Part shown: in pieces, positions 7,474 through 14,385 of the stretch | Layout: each line of letters opens with the position of its first letter | Numbering within the stretch: the stretch's first letter is position 1 | Origin: C7867-002 sp964637485 | GTDB taxonomy: Bacteria > Patescibacteriota > Minisyncoccia > Phycocordibacterales > PALSA-1337 | Assembly (NCBI GenBank): GCA_964637485.1 | Contig: CAZWUU010000007.1 | Span: forward strand, 1 to 27,448 | Length of the DNA stretch: 27,448 bases | Reading direction: 5' to 3' | Made by a program: the position numbers and the translations under genes | The notes under the pieces: model-generated | Told to the model about the DNA's origin: nothing | Seen by the model: the letters and a program-made list of their open reading frames with translations, nothing else | The model's database searches: none

Positions 7474-8094
7474 CTACCGCTTTGATTTGATGATCTCTGC
7501 GGCAGATAATACTTCAGCTGTGATATGTGGATTTGCGATCTCGTCCTTGAGATGATGTCTCTCCAGACGATCTAGCTCCTGTAGCATCCGCTCTCGCAAA
7601 GCACAATCCTCGAAAGAGAAAACATCGTCCGATGGACAGCTGATCAGTGAAAGATGTGGGTACCGTTTCCTCCAAGCAAGCAATGTCCGCAGTTGATAGA
7701 CCGGTCTTGATACAACGATAACTCGGGAGAGGTTTCGAATATTCTTAATCAGAAATTCCTCGCCCCTTCTTACTTCTTCGAGAAATGATCCATCCACTCC
7801 CACGAATATAATATTGGACTGATCGATATGATTGGCCTTGCAAAGCCAGACAAAACGCTTGTACCGACATTTCAAGTGCTTCGGTGTCTGATCTGCCTCA
7901 TATGCCCCTTCGAAATCTTGAAGGGTCATATTAACCGCAATAAATCTCGCCAGACCTTCCTTGTAGAGTAGGATTGCCTTATTGAAGCCACTCTCGCCTG
8001 ATTCGCTGTGCACAAAGATGACGTCAGCCATATACGGCCGATTCATACGATTCAGAAAGTTCCAAACGATGAGAGATGCATCTTCCAGATTCAT
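7474..8094 (-). CDS. DUF218/YdcF-like protein
   Basis: A 206-aa soluble protein with alternating beta strands and helices. ADVIFVHSESGESGFNKAILLYKEGLA resembles the opening of the DUF218/YdcF fold (strand, then a turn and a helix). FVGVDGSFLEEVRRGEEFL and RVIVVSRPVYQLRTLLAWRKRYP match the family's later blocks, where a conserved S-x-x-x-H/Q-x-x-R appears. YdcF-like proteins bind S-adenosylmethionine or act on cell-wall precursors; the role here is unknown. No strong -10 box or ribosome binding site was found at the ATG. A good terminator follows. Confidence 0.6.
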   Translation of the reverse strand: MNLEDASLIVWNFLNRMNRPYMADVIFVHSESGESGFNKAILLYKEGLARFIAVNMTLQDFEGAYEADQTPKHLKCRYKRFVWLCKANHIDQSNIIFVGVDGSFLEEVRRGEEFLIKNIRNLSRVIVVSRPVYQLRTLLAWRKRYPHLSLISCPSDDVFSFEDCALRERMLQELDRLERHHLKDEIANPHITAEVLSAAEIIKSKR

Positions 8095-8200
8095 GATATT
8101 TATTGGTTTTTGACAGAACTATTACACACTCAAAACTACACCCTTTTTTGGTGGTGTCAATCAAGAAATTTGTCATCTTATTTCTGCTCCTTTCGACTTA

Positions 8201-8647
8201 CTACTTCCTCAATATATTTCTCAATTCATTTATAACCGCCCTTTCCCAATATCTCATCGAATACCAACGTATAAGTGGTACGGCAAGTAGACGCAGCCAC
8301 CGCTTATTGAGCGAAACTTTGTATGTATAATCAATACGGGTTCCATTCTTTTCGCTAGAAAGTAAAAACTCCTCATGTCCTGATGTTCCAAATGTAGGAC
8401 TCTCATTATCCGATATAAATCCCCTGCCGGGTAGAATTTGTGTCTTCATCTTTACAGGAAGCTTTCTGCCAAATGATCTCGCTACGGCATCGATTTCCAA
8501 ATAATTTCCCTCTTTTTTACTGATCATTATCGATTCGGCTACTTTCGGAAAATAGACTGGAAATTTCTCGAAATCTGTAACTACTTTGAACACCTCCTCA
8601 ACAGATGCGTCAATATGCCATTGGCCGTTGAGCAAAATTTCTTTCAT
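8201..8647 (-). CDS. SRPBCC/START-fold protein (COQ10/polyketide-cyclase-like)
   Basis: A 148-aa single-domain protein of the SRPBCC superfamily. The N-terminal block WHIDASVEEVFKVVTDFEKFPVYFPKV is the usual strand plus first helices. The middle has EFLLSSEKNGTRIDYTYKV, and the long C-terminal helix is RYWERAVINELRNIL. These folds bind hydrophobic ligands in a deep cavity; in COQ10-like members these are quinones, in others polyketides. The ligand is not evident. TGA+TAAAAT lies 7 nt before the ATG. The adjacent stretch 8095-8200 holds no supported gene. Confidence 0.82.
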   Translation of the reverse strand: MKEILLNGQWHIDASVEEVFKVVTDFEKFPVYFPKVAESIMISKKEGNYLEIDAVARSFGRKLPVKMKTQILPGRGFISDNESPTFGTSGHEEFLLSSEKNGTRIDYTYKVSLNKRWLRLLAVPLIRWYSMRYWERAVINELRNILRK

Positions 8648-8696
8648 GGTTTATATTTTATCATTATCAGTTCAACACCAGTGACATCTTTAGTGC

Positions 8697-9125
8697 CTAT
8701 TTCACACCTTCATAAACACTATTTTTCAGATAACATTCGACGCCCAGACGACTTGCGTCGAAATGAGGTTCGGGAAGTTTCTTCGGATCAATCCATGACC
8801 AACCTTCACATCTATCTGGCTCAGTATTCTTCAAATCACCAGAAAACTTTGTCACTAACAAAATTACAGCTATATAATGCTTGCCCTCGGCGCGATATGT
8901 TTCCAAATTATTGGTAACAGCGATAACCTTCGGATCTCTAATATCCAAATTAGTCTCTTCCTTGATCTCTCTCGTTGCACACACTTCGAATGTCTCTCCT
9001 ACCTCCAGATGCCCGCCTGGAATGGAATATTTCTGAGCATGACTACCCTTTCTTTTTCCGACCAAAATCTTGCCATCCTCGTTTCGGATGATTATTCCTA
9101 GACCAACTTTGGGAAAATCACTCAT
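8697..9125 (-). CDS. Nudix hydrolase (MutT/NUDT15-like)
   Basis: A 142-aa Nudix enzyme that hydrolyses a nucleoside diphosphate linked to another group. The Nudix box is complete: GGHLEVGETFEVCATREIKEETNLDI (Gx5Ex7REUxEExGU) at about residues 37-62. An N-terminal strand VGLGIIIRNEDGKILVGKRKGSHA and a C-terminal WSWIDPKKLP are typical of the MutT/NUDT15 subgroup that sanitises oxidised or modified nucleotides. The substrate cannot be predicted. TGT+TACAAT lies 7 nt before the ATG. Confidence 0.93.
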   Translation of the reverse strand: MSDFPKVGLGIIIRNEDGKILVGKRKGSHAQKYSIPGGHLEVGETFEVCATREIKEETNLDIRDPKVIAVTNNLETYRAEGKHYIAVILLVTKFSGDLKNTEPDRCEGWSWIDPKKLPEPHFDASRLGVECYLKNSVYEGVK

Positions 9126-9230
9126 GGTGTTGATTGTAACAGATCTGCTGACTATCTAGGGTGAAATTGAAAACGTTATTCAGCAAAGAGTTGCTTATTA
9201 CTAGACAGAAAATGTGGAGATTACGACCTA

Positions 9231-9258
9231 TTGACATTTGAGTTAACCATGGTATCTT
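9231..9258 (+). promoter_or_regulatory. Promoter of the unrecognised gene at 9309
   Basis: A consensus -35 TTGACA (9231-9236) and TATCTT (9253-9258) are separated by 16 bp. Transcription would begin near 9266, leaving a leader of about 43 nt with AAAGG ahead of the ATG. This differs from the leaderless starts of the neighbours. The stretch 9126-9230 otherwise shows no gene. Confidence 0.6.
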
Positions 9259-9308
9259 GCAATTCAAGTACATTTTGCACATCAAACAATGAAATACGAA
9301 AGGCATTT

Positions 9309-9770
9309 ATGACGAGACGAGAATTGCTGGCTGGGCGACAGTTCAAGCTCACCACTTCCTCGTGGCACCTGAAGATTACCGTCGCACAGTTGAAGGTAAT
9401 CCTCTACGTCACCCGCGGTTATTACCGCTTCGGTAGTGACCGCTTAGGTTTCGAAAGGGGTGATAAAGAAAGACTGCAAATAATGAAAAAGGTAGCCGTC
9501 GATGGCGGACTACGGGTATCCCACGTGGAAACACATACGGGTCACCATAGATTCTACTTTTTCTTTGACAGAGATTGTACTGATTCAACGGGAAAAAATC
9601 TTCGGGGAGACTACTGCATATCTCAATGGGAAAACTCAACCCCAGATTTTGCACCATCCTCTACCCCAGAGCTGGCTGGCTACACTCGACCGCGCGTTTA
9701 CAAGAAAATCCCGACTTTCAACGCCAAAACAAATTGGCTTTGGTTAAAGAGGTTTCTGAACCTCAAATAG
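9309..9770 (+). CDS. Protein of unknown function, 153 aa
   Basis: Not recognised. The frame starts MTRRELLAGRQFKL at an ATG 5-7 nt after AAAGG. It is rich in aromatic and basic residues (GYYRFGS, HHRFYFFFDRDC, NWLWLKRFLNLK), has four cysteines or fewer and no membrane helix. A consensus promoter upstream and a clear terminator 19 nt after the stop show an isolated transcription unit. It points against its flanking genes, which run leftward. The 'RGDKERLQIMKKVAVDGG...HHRFYF' part may be a small nucleic-acid-binding domain, but this is speculation. Its leader with a ribosome binding site, unlike its neighbours, fits recent acquisition (inference). Confidence 0.6.
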   Translation: MTRRELLAGRQFKLTTSSWHLKITVAQLKVILYVTRGYYRFGSDRLGFERGDKERLQIMKKVAVDGGLRVSHVETHTGHHRFYFFFDRDCTDSTGKNLRGDYCISQWENSTPDFAPSSTPELAGYTRPRVYKKIPTFNAKTNWLWLKRFLNLK

Positions 9771-9788
9771 CACGAATCGCCTGTTCGT

Positions 9789-9822
9789 GGCTCCATAGCA
9801 ATATGGAGCCTTATTGTTAATT
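9789..9822 (+). terminator. Terminator after the unknown gene
   Basis: Perfect 9-bp stem GGCTCCATA/TATGGAGCC (9789-9797 and 9802-9810), loop gcaa, followed by the T-rich TTATTGTTAATT. Confidence 0.75.
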
Positions 9823-9866
9823 CAAATGTTGGAAGTGGTAAGAGGGCATCTCTTTACAAAATCAAG

Positions 9867-10106
9867 TCAACTAACAATTTCGTGGTCATATTTCTTGCCA
9901 GTAAATTTTCTAACAACGTTAATTTTATACCACTGCCATCTCGTTAAGTGCTTTCTCCAATGACGAGATAGGTATTCTGCAAAATTGCAGGATTGGCAAG
10001 CGTAAATAAATTTCGGCGGATTATAGGACAAATGATAACGAACTTTTTTGTTATTTTCGATGTAAGGATTGAGGCAAATGGGACATACTTCAATATCAGG
10101 CTTCAT
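9867..10106 (-). CDS. Small zinc-binding protein, HNH-like
   Basis: A 79-aa protein. CPICLNPYI supplies one C-x2-C pair at residues 8-11 and ACQSCN the second, around 37-40. KVRYHLSYNPP lies between and recalls the 'HH-x-SY-P' middle of small HNH-like zinc proteins in phages and CPR genomes, though here one His is replaced. The C-terminus is basic (RHWRKHLTRWQWYKINVVRKF). It probably binds nucleic acid; nuclease activity is doubtful because the catalytic His pattern is incomplete. No clear promoter at the ATG. The spacer 10107-10174 holds nothing recognised. Confidence 0.5.
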   Translation of the reverse strand: MKPDIEVCPICLNPYIENNKKVRYHLSYNPPKFIYACQSCNFAEYLSRHWRKHLTRWQWYKINVVRKFTGKKYDHEIVS

Positions 10107-10174
10107 GTGGTTTTGAAATTATTTTGCTGGACGTGTGGGACGAAGTTGGAACCACTCTTGGAAAACTCACGGAA

Positions 10175-11293
10175 TCATCGTTGCGGAATAGTTAAAGCCT
10201 GCACTAGTGACTCGATAGTTTTCGGAAACATGGCAAAATAGTCCTCTTCGGTACGCTTATCCTTTTTGACAGTATTTACAACATCCATATGATAGCGACT
10301 CATCATGAGCGAGGAGCGAACGGCACCGAGAGTTAAACCTGCTTTTATCATCTCGGCAGAGTCGGAGTATACTTTCATACCCACTTCTATCATCGTCGTG
10401 TCCAGCATTTTCTGAAATAGCGGCGAAGACCATGCGCGGGCACGCAGATTTCCGTAGTCATACATTATCGCTATCGCAGGACTATGCGTCATACCGACCC
10501 ACTCGAAGTCCAAAAGCTCGAAATCCCCATTCATATGCCTATAAACATTGTCGATCTGCATATCAGCATGTACGAGATATGTTTTCTGACTAGCCGTTGA
10601 GCTGTTCACTTGATAAAAACATCTCTCAAGTGTCTCTGTTATCCGGGCGCGTATGTCATCCATACCCGTATAAGAAATAAGCCATTCCTCGACTGTCCTC
10701 ATGACCTCCTGACCATTGGCTTTCCTATGTATAATGCCAGTCTCAAGCAATTTTATAAGCTCCCTCCGATAAAATCCCACACCCGCTGGAATTAGTCGGG
10801 TTGACCTCAGCACATCTTTATTCACCTTCAGTCCGGCAGAGTGAAATTGATATATGACTTCGACCAGTTTCTTCATATCTTGATCCGTGAACTTTTCGTA
10901 AAATGCCGGGCTATCGTGCATAAAACCAAAACCATCCCCTTCTTCTCGAGTCTCAAAGATCGCATAAGGGATAGGAGGAAAGAGAGAATGGCGGATTACT
11001 GCCATCGTAGGAGATCCGAGGTCCTTATCCTGGCAAAGCGCAGTTGCGATTTTGACCTGTCGTTTAAAAAGCTGATAAGTCTTGTGCTTGCCATCCAGAA
11101 TGATCTTTATGAAGCGCTTTCTATGTATGCCAGCTTCATTGCGCACAAGCACCATGTTTCCATATCTAACGCCTTTTTGGTTGCCCTTAAGCAACCTCAA
11201 AACATCTTCTTCGATGAACACAAAACCCTCTTTTTTTAGAAGTGTTGAAACACGAGAAAAGTTTGCCTTTCGAATTAAGAACCCCAAAAGCAT
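10175..11293 (-). CDS. APH/choline-kinase-like phosphotransferase
   Basis: A 372-aa protein of the protein-kinase-like aminoglycoside-phosphotransferase superfamily. The catalytic loop is LVHADMQIDNVYRH, with His242, Asp244 and Asn249, and the metal-binding motif is LLDFEWVG with Asp262. This matches the HxDxxxxN...D pattern of APH, homoserine and choline kinases. The N-terminal lobe (about 1-115) is unusual and the Gly-rich loop is not obvious. The substrate is unknown; proteins of this kind often act on small metabolites rather than antibiotics. TGG+TATAAT lies 7 nt before the ATG, so the mRNA is probably leaderless. The gene ends about 70 bp from the zinc-protein gene and may share a transcript with it. 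Confidence 0.8.
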   Translation of the reverse strand: MLLGFLIRKANFSRVSTLLKKEGFVFIEEDVLRLLKGNQKGVRYGNMVLVRNEAGIHRKRFIKIILDGKHKTYQLFKRQVKIATALCQDKDLGSPTMAVIRHSLFPPIPYAIFETREEGDGFGFMHDSPAFYEKFTDQDMKKLVEVIYQFHSAGLKVNKDVLRSTRLIPAGVGFYRRELIKLLETGIIHRKANGQEVMRTVEEWLISYTGMDDIRARITETLERCFYQVNSSTASQKTYLVHADMQIDNVYRHMNGDFELLDFEWVGMTHSPAIAIMYDYGNLRARAWSSPLFQKMLDTTMIEVGMKVYSDSAEMIKAGLTLGAVRSSLMMSRYHMDVVNTVKKDKRTEEDYFAMFPKTIESLVQALTIPQR

Positions 11294-11316
11294 GTTTCTG
11301 ATTATACCAAACTTAC

Positions 11317-11337
11317 TTGCTGCGGGGCTTGGACTCG
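11317..11337 (-). repeat. Detached copy of the tRNA-Gln 3' end
   Basis: A 21-bp exact copy of 11492-11512: the acceptor 3' strand, T-stem and part of the T-loop of tRNA-Gln plus 4 bp beyond. The remainder of a tRNA is absent. The two copies are 175 bp apart and bracket the GC-rich repeat and a 7-bp hairpin. Confidence 0.85.
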
Positions 11338-11433
11338 GTCTCGCCTCTCACTCGCCTACCCGGCTCGTTCGGGCTGACCACCGCCTCGCGGAGCCTCGCT
11401 GGTGCTCGGCTCTCGCTCCGGCGTTCTCGTCCC
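11331..11433 (-). repeat. GC-rich tRNA-associated repeat, copy A
   Basis: About 103 bp, strongly GC-rich in an otherwise AT-rich spacer. It is homologous to copy B at 20512-20613. Shared blocks on the plus strand include CTCGCCTCTCAC, TCGGGCT, CCACCGCCTCGCGG and GCTCCGGCGT. Its ends carry imperfect inverted GGAC/GTCC sequences matching the T-arm of the neighbouring tRNA. It lies just downstream of tRNA-Gln in tRNA orientation. No open frame or known mobile-element feature is visible. Confidence 0.75.
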
Positions 11434-11463
11434 ACGCCCCAGCTAGCACTGATATTTCGCTCA

Positions 11464-11480
11464 AAGGCATAACATGCCTT
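11464..11480. repeat. 7-bp hairpin downstream of tRNA-Gln
   Basis: AAGGCAT-aac-ATGCCTT, a perfect stem with a 3-nt loop about 15 nt beyond the tRNA 3' end. It has no T run, so it may be a processing or weak termination structure. The hairpin after tRNA-CAT at 20617-20633 has the same shape. Confidence 0.5.
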
Positions 11481-11494
11481 CTCGCGAATCATTG

Positions 11495-11565
11495 CTGCGG
11501 GGCTTGGACTCGAACCAAGATAAGCAGATTCAGAGTCTGCTGTCCTACCATTAGACGACCCCGCA
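11495..11565 (-). tRNA. tRNA-Gln (anticodon CTG)
   Basis: A 71-nt cloverleaf. The acceptor TGCGGGG/CCCCGCA starts with the U1-A72 pair usual for tRNA-Gln, and the discriminator is G. The anticodon stem is GCAGA/TCTGC with loop CTCTGAA, anticodon CTG. T-stem CTTGG/CCAAG, loop TTCGAGT. CCA is not encoded. Because gatC and gatA occur in this window, glutaminylation may go through Glu-tRNA-Gln amidation. Confidence 0.95.
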
Positions 11566-11602
11566 ATGTTGTTAAAATACTACACACCATCACGACAAAC
11601 AA

Positions 11603-11702
11603 NNNNNNNNNNNNNNNNNNNNNNNNNNNNNNNNNNNNNNNNNNNNNNNNNNNNNNNNNNNNNNNNNNNNNNNNNNNNNNNNNNNNNNNNNNNNNNNNNN
11701 NN
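11603..11702. other. Scaffold gap (100 N)
   Basis: A run of 100 Ns. The 55 bp before it (11548-11602) recur exactly at 11738-11792. If the 114-bp period to its right continues leftward, the true gap is only the 24 bp seen at 11793-11816, not 100. Confidence 0.9.
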
Positions 11703-11871
11703 CTTCGTAGCTCTTCCGAAGGAAAGGCGAAGGAGGCCCATTAGACGACCCCGCAATGTTGTTAAAATACTACACACCATCACGACAAACAATCAAACTT
11801 GAACTCAATACTTGGCCTTCGTAGCTCTTCCGAAGGAAAGGCGAAGGAGGCCCATTAGACGACCCCGCAAT
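11703..11871. repeat. Tandem 114-bp unit with tRNA-Gln 5'-end fragments and a hairpin
   Basis: A 55-bp block at 11703-11757 recurs at 11817-11871, a period of 114 bp. Each block has a 39-bp foldback (complete copy 11814-11852, ends GGCC, inner CTTCC/GGAAG) followed by nucleotides 1-18 of tRNA-Gln with 2 flanking bp. Between them lies the normal 5' flank of the tRNA, which includes TAGTAT preceded 18 bp upstream by TTGATT on the minus strand, a likely tRNA promoter. Part of the duplication may be an assembly artefact. Confidence 0.6.
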
Positions 11872-11943
11872 TGTGTGAACTTTGAAAACCGAACCATTGC
11901 AGAATAGCGTAAAAAACGTTATACCTCAATAGGAGGACAATCC

Positions 11944-12537
11944 TTGAAAACTCAAATTCTTGACGAAGCTGAGGTGCTCACCCTGCTTCGACATCACTCT
12001 GTACCTACTCACACATGGAATGGTAAGACGACCAAAACATTGGCTGAACTTATGCATTCTATTTCGTCTGGCGAAGCTTACTTGGCCACAGAATCAGACT
12101 CTCTTATTTTGCACTTTCATGTCGCTGTCGGCGCAGTAAAACACGAGATAAATGGAGTCTGGCACGAGATATATGAAGATCGTCAGATCCTTGCTGACGG
12201 CTCGATCAAACGCAGAAATTTTCCACCCGGAATTGCAGAAAAGATTCGTACCCGACACGAGACACCCATAAAAGCAGTGAGACGTGGACTTAAGGAAGAG
12301 CTTGGTTTTCATCCTAAATCAGGCTATGTTCTTAGTCTTGATGGGAGATATACACTACACAACAGTGGATCTGACTGGTTTCCAGGCCTGTCTGATCTGT
12401 ATCATCGTCACGTCTATAATTGTTTCATTCCGCAAGAGTTATACCGCGCAGAATATGTAGAACGTTTTCTTACGCGCACTATTCATTTCTTGTGGAAGCC
12501 TATAACGGATCCTGTAGTACTCGCCCGCCTGCCTTAG
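11944..12537 (+). CDS. Nudix-like protein with degenerate box
   Basis: A 197-aa protein. Residues ~95-125 include HETPIKAVRRGLKEELGF, which fits Ex7R-x-UxEExGU of the Nudix box with the Glu of 'RE' replaced by Gly; the two catalytic Glu of 'EE' are kept. Strands with HEIYEDRQILADGSIKRRN precede it, and a C-terminal FLWKPITDP recalls the end of Nudix folds. It is probably a Nudix-superfamily member with altered metal binding. The start is TTG, 7 nt after a full AGGAGG, and a likely -10 TTATAC lies about 28 nt before the start. A leader with a Shine-Dalgarno sequence is unusual in this window. The stop codon lies inside the terminator stem. Confidence 0.6.
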   Translation: MKTQILDEAEVLTLLRHHSVPTHTWNGKTTKTLAELMHSISSGEAYLATESDSLILHFHVAVGAVKHEINGVWHEIYEDRQILADGSIKRRNFPPGIAEKIRTRHETPIKAVRRGLKEELGFHPKSGYVLSLDGRYTLHNSGSDWFPGLSDLYHRHVYNCFIPQELYRAEYVERFLTRTIHFLWKPITDPVVLARLP

Positions 12538-12547
12538 GCGGGTTTTT
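12524..12547 (+). terminator. Terminator overlapping two convergent gene ends
   Basis: 7-bp stem CCCGCCT/AGGCGGG with loop gcctt, followed by TTTTT. The TAG of the Nudix-like gene lies inside the stem and the TAA of pyrG overlaps the T run, so both coding regions end within the terminator. Confidence 0.85.
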
Positions 12548-14348
12548 ATTCTGTAAACAATTCCTTTTCTATGGATATAGGTTCTCTCTCTGTAAACGCG
12601 GATGATTGGGCCGCATTCTCGACAGATCTACTTTTCATTTGTGCCTTATTCCTTGCCTTAGATGCACTTATAAATGCCGTGAACAGAGGATGCGGAGCCA
12701 GTGGTCTCGCTAGAAATTCTGGGTGAAACTGTGTGCCAAGGAAAAACGGGTGAACATCGGTCGGTAATTCGGCTATTTCCATGAGAACCCCGTCTGGAGA
12801 TTTCCCAGAGAATACCAAACCGCCTTTTTCTATTCGGCTCACAAATTTTGGATTTACTTCATATCGATGACGGTGGCGTTCTTTTATCTTGGCTGGACCA
12901 ATCTTACCCATTCGGCCAGCTTCGCTGTAACACCTATGAGCCAGAGTATCTTTGCGGATGATTGCAGGATAGAGTCCCAATCTCATCGAACCGCCATAGT
13001 TACCATCTTGAAGCTTTTTCTTCTGATCAGGCATGATGTCTATCACAGGATGAGGAGATTTCGGATCTATCTCGGTGGTATGCGCTCCTTTGAGACCCAA
13101 AACATTTCTTGCGTATTCTACAGTCATGAGTTGCATGCCATAACAAAGGCCGAAATATGGTATTTTCTTCTCGCGCACGTATCGGATCACATTGAGCTTG
13201 CCCTCTATACCGCTCTCACCGAAACCTCCCGGCACGATGACGCCGTCAAATCCATCGATTATGGAATAATCGGGATTCCTAACCTCGAAATCTCTAGCGT
13301 TGAGAGAATGCACTTCTACTCGTGCATTATTGGCATATGCCGAGTATTTTATAGATTCTATGACAGAGAGATACGCATCTGTCAGGATAAAATCGCCCGT
13401 ATTGAAATATTTACCCACGACAGCGATTTTTATCTTGGTTTTGCCGTTTTTGAGTCCTTTGGCGACCTTCTTCCAATTCAACAACAAATTATTTGTATCC
13501 TTCTTTGGCTCCAGGTTTAATGCCTCCAACACTATTTCTCCTATATGATCATGATCAAAATTTGCCGGCACATCGTATATGCTTTCTATATCGGGCGCTG
13601 ATATGACCCTCTTGGGTAAAATATTGCAGGCCAAAGCAATCTTTTCCTTTCTCTTATTATCGAGCGGTATAGATGAACGGCCGATGATGATGTCCGTAGT
13701 GACACCATATGAGGCCAGCTGATGTATGGCGTTCTGCGTAGGACGAGTCTTCATTTCGCCGAGCTTCGATGGTACAGGCAGATATGAAACCATTATGAAC
13801 AGCACATCCTGAGGATGCCGTATCTTCAGAGTACGAGCAGCTTCAATAAACATGATGTTCTGATAATCTCCGACCGTACCTCCTATCTCTACTATAGATA
13901 TTTGAGACTTATTAACTTTTGCCGAGCGCTCCAGTCTGGATATGATCTCGTCCCTGATGTGCGGTATAGCTTCTACACATTTGCCCCCATAAGCGAGTGA
14001 TCTTTCCTTGTCTATCACATGCTTATATATCATTCCGCTAGTCATATAATCGGAATCAGTAAGATCTCTGTTTAGAAATCTCTCGTAATTACCCATGTCC
14101 TGATCAGTCTCAAGTCCGGAATTCAAAACAAAAACCTCACCGTGTTCGGTGGGGTTCATGGTTCCAGCATCGACGTTCAGATACGGATCAACTTTTACTA
14201 GATTTACATCATAACCCTTCGAGGCCAGAATGGTGCCGAGAGAACTGGTAGCAACACCCTTACCTACCCCTGACATCACTCCTCCTAAGACGAAAATATA
14301 TTTGTGACTACCTTTCAATTTTCTACTAGAATTACGCCTCTTTTTCAT
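12546..14348 (-). CDS. pyrG: CTP synthase
   Basis: A 600-aa enzyme that makes CTP from UTP, ATP and glutamine in the cytoplasm. The synthase domain begins KYIFVLGGVMSGVGKGV with the P-loop, then VDPYLNVDAGTMNPTEHGEVFVL for UTP and Mg binding. The class I glutamine amidotransferase domain covers about residues 305-575, with the nucleophile Cys402 in FGLCYGMQ and the His-Glu pair in TQFHPEF. The length is a little above the usual 535-550 aa because of a basic N-terminal tail and a C-terminal tail. TAGAAT lies 6 nt before the ATG. It ends against the Nudix-like gene in a shared terminator. Confidence 0.98.
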   Translation of the reverse strand: MKKRRNSSRKLKGSHKYIFVLGGVMSGVGKGVATSSLGTILASKGYDVNLVKVDPYLNVDAGTMNPTEHGEVFVLNSGLETDQDMGNYERFLNRDLTDSDYMTSGMIYKHVIDKERSLAYGGKCVEAIPHIRDEIISRLERSAKVNKSQISIVEIGGTVGDYQNIMFIEAARTLKIRHPQDVLFIMVSYLPVPSKLGEMKTRPTQNAIHQLASYGVTTDIIIGRSSIPLDNKRKEKIALACNILPKRVISAPDIESIYDVPANFDHDHIGEIVLEALNLEPKKDTNNLLLNWKKVAKGLKNGKTKIKIAVVGKYFNTGDFILTDAYLSVIESIKYSAYANNARVEVHSLNARDFEVRNPDYSIIDGFDGVIVPGGFGESGIEGKLNVIRYVREKKIPYFGLCYGMQLMTVEYARNVLGLKGAHTTEIDPKSPHPVIDIMPDQKKKLQDGNYGGSMRLGLYPAIIRKDTLAHRCYSEAGRMGKIGPAKIKERHRHRYEVNPKFVSRIEKGGLVFSGKSPDGVLMEIAELPTDVHPFFLGTQFHPEFLARPLAPHPLFTAFISASKARNKAQMKSRSVENAAQSSAFTEREPISIEKELFTE

Positions 14349-14385
14349 AGGGCCATTCTAGAGATTTGATATGAGAATGTCCAGA

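Noticed and set aside
8050..8200. Possible 50-aa leftward ORF (MTNFLIDTTKKG) with an AAAGGAG site upstream.
   Set aside because: It overlaps the DUF218-like gene start out of frame and has no recognisable sequence. The support is only one ribosome-site-like string.
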